NCBI GenBank assembly: GCA_964483545.1
Contig: CAZACC010000118.1
Span: 1 to 6,165, forward strand
Direction: 5' to 3'
Length of the DNA stretch: 6,165 nt
Origin: JAAYYM01 sp964483545
Lineage (GTDB): Bacteria; Bacillota; Clostridia; Lachnospirales; Lachnospiraceae
A program made the translations under genes and the position numbers. The notes beneath the pieces were generated by a model. It worked only from the letters and a program-made list of their open reading frames with translations, was not told the origin of the DNA and ran no database searches. This document shows, piece after piece, positions 1 through 6,165 of the stretch. Position 1 is the first letter of the stretch; each line of letters opens with the position of its first letter.

Positions 1-4
1 TTGA

Positions 5-3000
5 TTAATTTTCATAAGTAGAACCACCTCTCTGTTTTAATGCAACAATAAATGCCTTTGCTGTTTCGTATAGTTCTTTTGTACCTGTTTTCTCAGATGT
101 TTCTGTCTGTTCACTTCTCTTTGAATCCTGACGACGGCTTTGTCCAAATTGATTGATATCTAGTTCCTTACTGTATATAAAATTCAGATTCTTTACTTCC
201 TGTGTCTCCGTCTGCAGCAAATTTCTCAATGATTGATCCATCTGAGATAATTGACTGAGACCTTCCCTACTGTCTGATCCTATATATCCTTCTATCTTTC
301 CGTTTTTGATTCGGAATTCCGCCGCTACCTGCCCATATTCCTCTGTCTGCATCGTAATGTCAACACGACCTTTTTGATCACTGTCCTTGATAATCCTCAG
401 ATTGATAGAGGTCATTTCCCCGTTCAGCTCTATCGGAACTTCATAATTTCCCTCTCGGGCAAGACTAGACGCTACAGATAATTGTTTATATAACAGGTTC
501 ATACTCTTGACATCCACTGCATAGATCTGTCTATCCATACGTTCAGATAGTATCTTTTCTCCCGACTCTGCAAGCTTTTCATATGCTGCTTTCGCACTAG
601 CTTCATCTCCCATGCTTTCCTGCAGCTGTTCTCCGGCTTTCAGAAACGCCTCTTTAAATCCACTCTCGTTTCCTTCCACATTGTCATCAGCCTGATCTGC
701 CTGCTCGAGAATCTGTCGAAAAGTAGAACCTCTCTGATTCATCAAAACAGTCTTCGCCAGTATACTATCGGGAGTGATTCCCTGATCGTACTGTAGCAGT
801 TCATTCAGTACATAATCTTCTGCCTGATTGGCCTGTTTTACTTCCTCCAACTGTTCCCTTGCATACAGCTGCTGCATCTTGGCATCCTCTTGTGCTGACC
901 GTAAATCCTCTGCAAAGGCTTCCATTGATGTATTCATATTGAAAGACATATTTTGTAGTTTATTGGGTGAGAGCTTATCCAGTATCTCCTGAGCCAGTGT
1001 CTCGTAGTACCCATCTATCTGTTCCGAAATAGAGTCTTCTCTTCCCGTAGCAGCTTCCAGTAATCCGAAATCCTGATCAATCGTTACATCCATGCCACTT
1101 GCCTTGCTACTTCTGGCTGCAGATAACAAATTTCTCAATGTTAATGGCTGTTCATTCTGTAATACTGTTCCAATCACTCCGCCATCACTTTTTTCTATCT
1201 GATGAAACAACCTGTAAACACCAATATACGCTGCACGTTCTTCTGTTGTTATTTCTTGATTCTTTTCTAACTTCCACAGATACTCACTATATTTTTCTGT
1301 TTCTTCGAGTGATGTTTTCTCACTGATTTCCTTAGTCAACTGATAAATATCTGTTGACAATGGATTTTTTCCACTGCGTATCATATCTAGTGTAGCTGCT
1401 GGTGTCATCTTCTCAATCAGCCGTTGTACTGCCTGATCTGCTTCCTTCACTTTCTGTACGGATTCCTCGTTGATTTCCATCTGATTATATCCGAGTATTC
1501 TGACAGCACGCCGATTTGTTTCATTTGCTTCTAGGTTCATCTCCGATAGCAAGGTATCCACATTCTGGAAGGCCTTTGAAATAGAATCCCCCATATCCTT
1601 ACGGGGGGCAGTGCCGAGAGCCTCATAGGTCTCACCCGCTTTATCATATATGGCTTTTTGAATGACACCTTCACTGTACACATGCGAAAGTGTAAATGTG
1701 GCTCCCGTAGTACTCATCTTTCCAAGTACTGCTGCCGGTAAAGATTGAATGCCCGTTAGTACAGATATTGTTCTCTTATAAAGAGAAACCTTTTCTTCTA
1801 TATTCTCTGTATGATTACCAAATAGTGTATTATAATAGTCCTGTTCTGCAGTCTTCAGTTTGGACACTAGCTCCTCTAACGGTGCTGTATCTATAGAGTA
1901 CCCACTTTTTAACAGCTTGATATTGGCTTCTATTGTCATTTGCAGTCGTGTTTCTTCCAGTAATCGTTGTGCTGCAACAGCTTCATAGGAAGATGACATC
2001 GTACTTTTATCAGCCATTTTGCTGTGTTCCGCTTCAATAGCCTGCTGTGCCTCATACAGATTCTGTAGTGTCAGATCCTTCCCCTGCTCTGTCACATCGT
2101 TCACTGCTTTTTCTGTAATTTGTCCTGTCTGACATATAATTTTCTGTGCCTGAACTATGGCACTTTCGCTTTCCGTCAGCAGAGCCTGCTTCGCTTCTTT
2201 TCCATCTGAAATTGCTGCAATAATACTGTCGATTACAGCCTCTTTGTCCATTGGCAGAGAAAGCTTTTTTAGCTCTCCCAATTCATTGATTGTATTTCCA
2301 GTTAAAGGAATTCCCTGTTCAATCAGCCATCTACTATTTGCTTTTGTCTCTTCATTGACTTCAAGTCCAGCATCTTCTATGATTTTATTGATCTGACTAT
2401 CAAGCTGCTCCCAGTCAATATAATCTGCCTTTTTTGCATAGTATCCTGTGCTGTCGGTGAAATATCCCTTTGACTGGCGAGATGTTCCTACATTTGCTGA
2501 GCTATACTCTGCCTTATAGAGATGATCAATTGTCGGCTCCATATCGTTGGACAACATATATTTGATCATACTGTCTGACAGACCTGTCATTGTACTCACT
2601 TGATTTGCTGCCTGCTCGATGCTTCCTATATTTTCATCTGTCACAGGAAGGTCATTTTCCCAGAGTTTCTGTTTGATCATAGCTGCACTGCTGACACTAC
2701 CAGTGATTTCCTCCAACTGTTCATCACTGATGTCATCTGTATAACCCTCAACTGCCACACCTGCTCTTGCCAGTGTCGCCTTGATCTTATCCAGAATCGT
2801 CACAGATGTCTCAACCGTCGTGCTTCCAGGCGGATATCCTTCTTCCTGTAGTTTCGTAAAATCTTCTGTTGACATAGAATTAGACATAACTGCCATATAA
2901 TTTCTCTGTAAGGCGACGTCCGTTCGCCCTGCATCCTGCATCACTTCCTGAGCCGATTTTAGTTCCTCAGTTCCATATGCAGCGTTATCCATAACTATGC

Positions 3001-3124
3001 CAGAAATGTCTACTTTATACCCACTCTCTGTATCTGCCTTCCTGGCAGAAGAAGCGGTACTCTTTGAAGTTTTCTCTACATCAACATTTTGATTTACGTC
3101 TAATGACTGAAAATCTATTTTCAT
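5..3124 (-). CDS. Large helical protein with FliK-like C-terminus, putative flagellar protein (DUF6240-like)
   Basis: Complete 1039-residue gene. The ATG is certain: an in-frame stop lies at 3143-3145 and a GGAG Shine-Dalgarno sits 8 bases upstream. No enzyme motif, signal peptide or membrane segment is visible. Composition is rich in Gln, Glu, Lys, Ser and Ala with a single Cys (residue 331), and most of the chain looks helical. Residues 1-35 are polar and probably disordered. From about residue 150 to 795 a degenerate motif recurs (for example GIPLTGNTINEL at 271-282 and EQPLTLRNLL at 658-667). Residues about 893-978 look beta-beta-beta-helix, with EVPIELNG followed by GQVAAEFRIKNGKIEGYI, like the C-terminal domain of the hook-length protein FliK. 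A polar tail follows. A sigma-28-like promoter lies just upstream. I infer a late flagellar role, possibly export through the flagellar secretion system, which low Cys and a polar N-terminus would fit. The DUF6240 label is from memory and unverified; the biochemical function is unknown. Confidence 0.85.
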   Translation of the reverse strand: MKIDFQSLDVNQNVDVEKTSKSTASSARKADTESGYKVDISGIVMDNAAYGTEELKSAQEVMQDAGRTDVALQRNYMAVMSNSMSTEDFTKLQEEGYPPGSTTVETSVTILDKIKATLARAGVAVEGYTDDISDEQLEEITGSVSSAAMIKQKLWENDLPVTDENIGSIEQAANQVSTMTGLSDSMIKYMLSNDMEPTIDHLYKAEYSSANVGTSRQSKGYFTDSTGYYAKKADYIDWEQLDSQINKIIEDAGLEVNEETKANSRWLIEQGIPLTGNTINELGELKKLSLPMDKEAVIDSIIAAISDGKEAKQALLTESESAIVQAQKIICQTGQITEKAVNDVTEQGKDLTLQNLYEAQQAIEAEHSKMADKSTMSSSYEAVAAQRLLEETRLQMTIEANIKLLKSGYSIDTAPLEELVSKLKTAEQDYYNTLFGNHTENIEEKVSLYKRTISVLTGIQSLPAAVLGKMSTTGATFTLSHVYSEGVIQKAIYDKAGETYEALGTAPRKDMGDSISKAFQNVDTLLSEMNLEANETNRRAVRILGYNQMEINEESVQKVKEADQAVQRLIEKMTPAATLDMIRSGKNPLSTDIYQLTKEISEKTSLEETEKYSEYLWKLEKNQEITTEERAAYIGVYRLFHQIEKSDGGVIGTVLQNEQPLTLRNLLSAARSSKASGMDVTIDQDFGLLEAATGREDSISEQIDGYYETLAQEILDKLSPNKLQNMSFNMNTSMEAFAEDLRSAQEDAKMQQLYAREQLEEVKQANQAEDYVLNELLQYDQGITPDSILAKTVLMNQRGSTFRQILEQADQADDNVEGNESGFKEAFLKAGEQLQESMGDEASAKAAYEKLAESGEKILSERMDRQIYAVDVKSMNLLYKQLSVASSLAREGNYEVPIELNGEMTSINLRIIKDSDQKGRVDITMQTEEYGQVAAEFRIKNGKIEGYIGSDSREGLSQLSQMDQSLRNLLQTETQEVKNLNFIYSKELDINQFGQSRRQDSKRSEQTETSEKTGTKELYETAKAFIVALKQRGGSTYEN
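743..2677 (-). repeat. Degenerate protein repeat region (about ten copies of a helix-turn-helix motif) within the 1039-aa protein
   Basis: This part encodes residues about 150-794. A short pattern keeps returning: a helix end, Gly/Asn plus a few residues, Pro/Leu/Ile-Leu/Val/Ile-Thr/Asn, two residues, Asn/Asp/Glu, then a new helix with Ile/Leu spacing. Copies by eye begin near residues 155 (NDLPVTDENI), 191, 268 (QGIPLTGNTI), 345 (QGKDLTLQNL), 405, 543 (NQMEINEESV), 582 (GKNPLSTDIY), 618 (KNQEITTEER), 655 (NEQPLTLRNL) and 777 (YDQGITPDSI). Spacing is irregular and the DNA is not repetitive, so these are old, diverged copies. The boundaries are approximate and no alignment was computed. Confidence 0.45.
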
Positions 3125-3132
3125 AAGCGCAT

Positions 3133-3136
3133 CTCC
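3133..3136 (-). promoter_or_regulatory. Shine-Dalgarno for the 1039-aa gene
   Basis: GGAG on the minus strand, 8 bases before the ATG at 3122-3124. With the in-frame stop at 3143-3145 it fixes the translation start. Confidence 0.8.
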
Positions 3137-3159
3137 AAATGTTTATCCTTATGTCATCT

Positions 3160-3187
3160 ATTTCGGCATATTTACTCATTTTCTTTA
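3160..3187 (-). promoter_or_regulatory. Candidate sigma-28 (FliA/SigD) promoter
   Basis: Read on the minus strand, TAAAGAAA (TAAA at 3187-3184) is followed after a 16-base gap from TAAA by GCCGAAAT (3167-3160). The known flagellar sigma consensus is TAAA, 14-16 bases, then GCCGATAA or GCCGATAT, so the -10 differs at one position from the SigD form. No convincing TTGACA/TATAAT pair is present in the same gap. The predicted transcription start is near 3152, giving a leader of about 28 bases that contains the Shine-Dalgarno. It would drive the 1039-residue gene as a late flagellar gene. Confidence 0.7.
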
Positions 3188-3190
3188 GAG

Positions 3191-3225
3191 ATTAAAACAG
3201 AGGTATCCGACTGGATACCCCTGTT
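3191..3225 (-). terminator. Rho-independent terminator after glgB
   Basis: On the minus strand the arms AACAGGGGTATCC and GGATACCTCTGTT form a 13-bp stem around a 4-base AGTC loop, followed by TTTT (two of these T overlap the stem end) and AATC. All positions pair in the minus-strand transcript, with one G.U wobble; in the plus-strand transcript the same position would be an A.C mismatch, which favours minus-strand use. It starts 7 bases after the glgB stop and ends just before the promoter of the next gene. Confidence 0.85.
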
Positions 3226-3232
3226 GTCCATA

Positions 3233-5179
3233 TTAAAATAAGAAAATTGCTGCCCCATATGCTGGTAACGGATAAGCGATCGAAAACTCCTGTCCATCCC
3301 ATTCCATTTCGTCAGCTACATAATACTCTTCTTGTTCTCTTCCACTTCCGCCGAATCTTTTTTCATCACTGTTTAGAATCAGACGATACTTCTTGTTCTC
3401 TGGAACTCCCACTCGATAGTCATCCCTGGCAATCGGTGTGAAATTTAATACAAAAAGCATATTATTTTTGCCTGTTGCAGAGTATCTGACAAAGCTGTAT
3501 ATACTCTTATAGGTATCATCTGCATTAATCCAACGGAACCCCTTTGTATCATAATCCATATTATACAGACTAGGATATTTGCTATAAAGCTTTAGTAATT
3601 CTCCTACATAAGCTTTCATTCCAGCATGTAGATCATCCTCCAGCAGTCCCCAGTCTAGTTCCTTTGCCTCGCTCCACTCTGAGTCCTGCCCAAAATCCTG
3701 TCCCATAAACAACAATTTCTTTCCACAATGGCCAAACATATAGGTATATCCAGCTCTCAGATTTGCAAATTTATCTACATAATACCCTGGCATCTTGTTG
3801 AGCATAGAGCATTTCAGGTGAACCACCTCATCATGAGATAATACAAGAATATAATTTTCACTGTAATTATAGCTCATTGCAAATGTCATTTTATAGTGAT
3901 TATCACGACGGAGAATCGGATCTAGCTTCATATAATTACAAAAATCATGCATCCAGCCCATATTCCACTTAAAAGTAAAACCAAGACCATCATTCTCTGG
4001 AATATCTGTCACCTTTGGCCACGCTGTCGATTCCTCTGCAATCATCATCACGCCTGGATTTGAACCAATCACAACAGAATTCAAATGCTTAAACAACTCT
4101 ATTGCTTCCAGGTTCTTATTTCCGCCATACTTGTTTGGAATCCACTGCCCGTCTTCTTTTCCGTAATCCAGATATAACATGGAGGCAACTGCATCTACCC
4201 GCAGACCATCTACATGAAATTCTCTAATCCAGAACATTGCATTCGCAATTAAAAAATTCTTGACTTCATTTTTACCATAATCAAATATTTTTGTTCCCCA
4301 ATCAGGGTGTTCTCCCTTTCTAGAATCCGCATATTCATACAGACAGGAACCATCAAAATTAGCAAGTCCATGTGCATCCTTTGGAAAATGTGCCGGAACC
4401 CAGTCCAGTATGACTCCGATATTATTTTTATGTAGCACATTAATCAGATACATAAAATCTTCCGGTGTTCCGTATCGTGAAGTCGGTGCATAATATCCTG
4501 TTACCTGATACCCCCATGAACCGTCATACGGATATTCTGCAATTCCCATTAGTTCTACATGGGTATATTTCATTTCGCCCAGATACTCTGTCAATCTGTC
4601 AGCAAATTCACGATAAGAATAGAAACCATCATCCTTACGACCAGGATGTCTCATCCATGAACCAATATGACACTCATAAACAGCGACAGGCGCTTCCTTA
4701 ACATTTCCTGCTGCCCTTTTCTTCATCCACAAAGAATCGCTCCATTTAAATTTTGTGATATCTGTGGTAATAGATGCTGTTGCTGGGCGCAGCTCTGCAT
4801 AGTTTGCATATGGATCTGACTTATACAGTTTCTCATCATTGACTGTTGTAATCTCATATTTATATAATTCTCCAGTTCCAAGCTGAGGTACAAAAGTCTC
4901 ATATATTCCACTCGGTTCCAGTCTTGTCATGGGATTAGCAGTTTCATCCCACTCATTGAATTCACCAATCAGACTGACCGACTTTGCATTTGGCGCCCAT
5001 ACTGCAAAATTCATTCCCTTTGTTTTTCCTTCTGTCGCCTGATGTGAACCCAACTTCTTATAGATATCATAATGGGTTCCCATGCCAAACAGATATTGAT
5101 CCATTTCTGACAGGAAGGGAATGTCTTTGATTTCCTTTTTTTCTTTTTTTACCGTTGCTGCTTTTTTGATTCCGGCCAT
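3233..5179 (-). CDS. glgB: 1,4-alpha-glucan branching enzyme (GH13)
   Basis: Complete 648-residue enzyme of glycogen synthesis in the cytoplasm. It cuts alpha-1,4 chains and re-attaches the piece through an alpha-1,6 bond to make branches. A Lys-rich N-terminus (residues 1-18) is followed by a CBM48-type beta domain (about 45-135, with FAVWAPNAKSVSLIGEFNEW), the GH13 barrel (about 165-545) and a C-terminal beta domain (about 550-648). Catalytic regions are intact: DWVPAHFP (259-266), DGLRVDAVASM with nucleophile Asp329, AEES with acid/base Glu382, and LSHDEVVH with Asp450. SWGYQVTGYYAPTSRYG (221-237) is typical of branching enzymes. It is shorter than E. coli GlgB (728 residues), lacking the extra N-terminal domain, as is common in Firmicutes. 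After LSHDEVVH it has LKCS where E. coli has GKKS. The start is supported by GGAGG 7 bases upstream. It lies 19 bases after the AAA+-like gene, probably in one transcript, and ends at a terminator. No other glg genes are visible. Confidence 0.96.
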   Translation of the reverse strand: MAGIKKAATVKKEKKEIKDIPFLSEMDQYLFGMGTHYDIYKKLGSHQATEGKTKGMNFAVWAPNAKSVSLIGEFNEWDETANPMTRLEPSGIYETFVPQLGTGELYKYEITTVNDEKLYKSDPYANYAELRPATASITTDITKFKWSDSLWMKKRAAGNVKEAPVAVYECHIGSWMRHPGRKDDGFYSYREFADRLTEYLGEMKYTHVELMGIAEYPYDGSWGYQVTGYYAPTSRYGTPEDFMYLINVLHKNNIGVILDWVPAHFPKDAHGLANFDGSCLYEYADSRKGEHPDWGTKIFDYGKNEVKNFLIANAMFWIREFHVDGLRVDAVASMLYLDYGKEDGQWIPNKYGGNKNLEAIELFKHLNSVVIGSNPGVMMIAEESTAWPKVTDIPENDGLGFTFKWNMGWMHDFCNYMKLDPILRRDNHYKMTFAMSYNYSENYILVLSHDEVVHLKCSMLNKMPGYYVDKFANLRAGYTYMFGHCGKKLLFMGQDFGQDSEWSEAKELDWGLLEDDLHAGMKAYVGELLKLYSKYPSLYNMDYDTKGFRWINADDTYKSIYSFVRYSATGKNNMLFVLNFTPIARDDYRVGVPENKKYRLILNSDEKRFGGSGREQEEYYVADEMEWDGQEFSIAYPLPAYGAAIFLF

Positions 5180-5186
5180 AGAACTT

Positions 5187-5191
5187 CCTCC
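5187..5191 (-). promoter_or_regulatory. glgB: Shine-Dalgarno for glgB
   Basis: GGAGG on the minus strand, 7 bases before the ATG at 5177-5179. It occupies most of the 19-base gap after the upstream gene, leaving no room for a separate promoter there and supporting co-transcription. Confidence 0.85.
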
Positions 5192-5198
5192 CGGTTCT

Positions 5199-6165
5199 TT
5201 ATTTTTTTGTAATAAAGTCTTTTTCCCTTAGTATGATGAAGTCCTCGTCATCATACCTCTTAGCAAACAGTACGTCCATAAAATGTGACATATTCTTGCG
5301 GTCTACATGCTTAATAGCGCTATCCACAATTTCCTTGACTTCTTCCAATGAAGCAATATGATCTAGTGTCTGCAGTTCACCTATCCTAGTATATAATGCC
5401 AATACTCCCATCTCATCTATCACATATTCCAGACTCTTTGCATATCCTTTTGCATAGGAAACATAATCATCATTGCTGTATTCTGGTATATCAATGACCG
5501 CATTAAACACCTGTTTCATAGACTTTGTAATATCCAGATGCGGTTGCAATTTTGCTTTTGTATCCTCTAGTACAACAACGATATTCTCTATCTCACTTTT
5601 CAGTGTGTTCACGATAATCTGCATATTATCCTTCGTGATTTCACCAGCCTCTTCAATGACCAGCGCACCTCCTGCAAGCTTTCCCAGAGTAATCGGGATG
5701 TCTTTCTTATTCAGAGCTTTACCTGTAATCTTTGCCACTTTTCCAGAAAATCTGGAATCAATGATCTGCATTGCCCTAACAATATCAATTGCCAGTCCTT
5801 TTCTTCCTGACTCCAATGACCCCATCAGCACTACGTTTCCAATGCCGCCATCCATGCTGATATCTTCCATTACATCTACAATCTGTGCTTTTACAACTTC
5901 TATACCATCAAAAGATGCAAATATTCTTCTTTCCTCTTCATTAAAGTCTCTCTTACTCTTTGGACTACCCTCGAGTGTCATATAGCTGGGAAGATCCTTC
6001 CTTCCCTTTTTCTCTGGCTCCTTAACTTCTTCTGGTTCCTCTTCAGGTTCTTCCTCCAGTACTTCTTCTACTGGTTGCTCTACGTATGGCTGCTCTGGTA
6101 CTTCCGGTATTGGTTGCTCTACGTATGGCTGCTCTGGTACTTCTTCTACTGGTTGCTCTACGTAT
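5199..6165 (-). CDS. AAA+-like protein (CbbX/SpoVK-like fold) with altered nucleotide-binding motifs, 5' end missing
   Basis: The frame stays open to the window edge, so the gene is partial: 321 residues are visible. The Met at 5979-5981 is internal, as it has no well-spaced Shine-Dalgarno and coding sequence continues upstream of it. Before it come a 13-residue tandem repeat (Pro, Glu, Gln, Val, Tyr), then Glu/Pro-rich and Lys-rich linker. Numbering from that Met, residues 20-260 resemble a CbbX/SpoVK-type AAA+ module: FASFDGIEVVKAQI (21-34), a Walker A position GSLESGRKG (54-62), a Walker B position ALVIEEAGEI (106-115), a sensor-1 strand NIVVVLEDT (133-141), FNAVIDIPEYSNDD (159-172), then a helical lid. 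The canonical GK[ST] is GRK, the Walker B Asp is Glu, and the SRF arginine-finger position reads KQVF. It may bind nucleotide poorly or act as a scaffold; this is inferred. Substrate and role are unknown. The stop is 19 bases before glgB, indicating one operon. Confidence 0.8.
   Translation of the reverse strand, partial: YVEQPVEEVPEQPYVEQPIPEVPEQPYVEQPVEEVLEEEPEEEPEEVKEPEKKGRKDLPSYMTLEGSPKSKRDFNEEERRIFASFDGIEVVKAQIVDVMEDISMDGGIGNVVLMGSLESGRKGLAIDIVRAMQIIDSRFSGKVAKITGKALNKKDIPITLGKLAGGALVIEEAGEITKDNMQIIVNTLKSEIENIVVVLEDTKAKLQPHLDITKSMKQVFNAVIDIPEYSNDDYVSYAKGYAKSLEYVIDEMGVLALYTRIGELQTLDHIASLEEVKEIVDSAIKHVDRKNMSHFMDVLFAKRYDDEDFIILREKDFITKK
6060..6165 (-). repeat. 39-bp (13-residue) in-frame tandem repeat
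   Basis: Units lie at 6060-6098, 6099-6137 and 6138-6165 (the last cut by the window edge). Each encodes PEQPYVEQPVEEV or a close variant; the middle copy has IPEV instead of VEEV. The first and second copies differ at 4 of 39 bases, and the first and third agree at all 28 bases that can be compared. It encodes an acidic, Pro/Gln-rich, presumably disordered linker of the AAA+-like protein. More copies may lie beyond the window. Confidence 0.9.

Noticed and set aside
1099..2851. Plus-strand open frames of 75-83 codons at 1099-1326, 2157-2396 and 2600-2851
   Set aside because: All lie inside the 1039-residue gene on the other strand, with no recognisable domain and composition typical of antisense shadows.
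3247..4911. Short frames at 3247-3441 (+), 4465-4701 (+), 4249-4440 (-) and 4723-4911 (-)
   Set aside because: All fall within glgB, whose frame is confirmed by catalytic motifs. None has a recognisable product.
5979..5981. ATG as the start of the AAA+-like gene
   Set aside because: The frame continues upstream to the window edge through an in-frame 13-residue repeat with no stop, and the nearest purine-rich stretch is about 13 bases from this ATG, too far for a normal ribosome binding site.
5473..5985. 170-codon open frame on the plus strand opposite the AAA+-like gene
   Set aside because: It is antisense to a well-supported coding frame. Its hydrophobic Ser/Ile/Phe-rich composition is what the reverse complement of a Glu/Lys/Asp-rich gene gives, and no family is recognisable.
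5989..6001. Small inverted repeat GGAAG-ATC-CTTCC
   Set aside because: It is only 5 bp with a 3-base loop, lies inside a coding frame and has no T-run, so it is probably chance.
6060..6165. CRISPR array
   Set aside because: The units are head-to-tail with no unique spacers, have a period divisible by three and keep the reading frame open, so this is a protein-coding repeat.

Overview
All genes in this window lie on the minus strand of a moderately AT-rich genome. The protein types, and the pairing of a clostridial-type glycogen branching enzyme with a very large helical protein that appears flagellar, suggest a motile, glycogen-storing Firmicute. Lachnospiraceae (the Roseburia/Butyrivibrio/Lachnospira group) is the best guess. 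This assignment comes from recognising protein features, not from a database search.

In transcription order (right to left) there are two units. Unit 1 enters from the right edge. It holds the 3' part of a gene for an AAA+-like protein (5199-6165, start outside the window), whose visible N-terminal part is an acidic, proline-rich linker built on a 13-residue tandem repeat. After a 19-base gap containing a strong Shine-Dalgarno comes glgB (3233-5179), a complete GH13 1,4-alpha-glucan branching enzyme with all catalytic residues. The unit closes with a 13-bp stem terminator (3191-3225).

Unit 2 starts directly after the terminator. The 108-base intergenic region (3125-3232) carries, besides the terminator, a sequence that closely matches a sigma-28 (FliA/SigD) flagellar promoter: TAAA, 16 bases, GCCGAAAT. 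It reads into a 1039-residue protein (5-3124). That protein is almost entirely helical, has one cysteine and no signal peptide or membrane segment, and contains many degenerate copies of a short motif of the form xxGxPLTxxNIxxL. Its C-terminal beta-rich segment has the look of the FliK/Flg_hook C-terminal domain. Promoter and protein together suggest a late flagellar gene, perhaps a hook-length or export-related factor. I associate it with the uncharacterised DUF6240 type, from memory only. Its stop codon is four bases from the window edge, so no downstream partner is visible.

The window holds no RNA genes, mobile elements, CRISPR arrays or recombination sites that I can support. The most interesting points are the sigma-28 promoter, the repeat structure and FliK-like end of the large protein, and the AAA+-like protein with altered Walker and arginine-finger motifs encoded just upstream of glgB.
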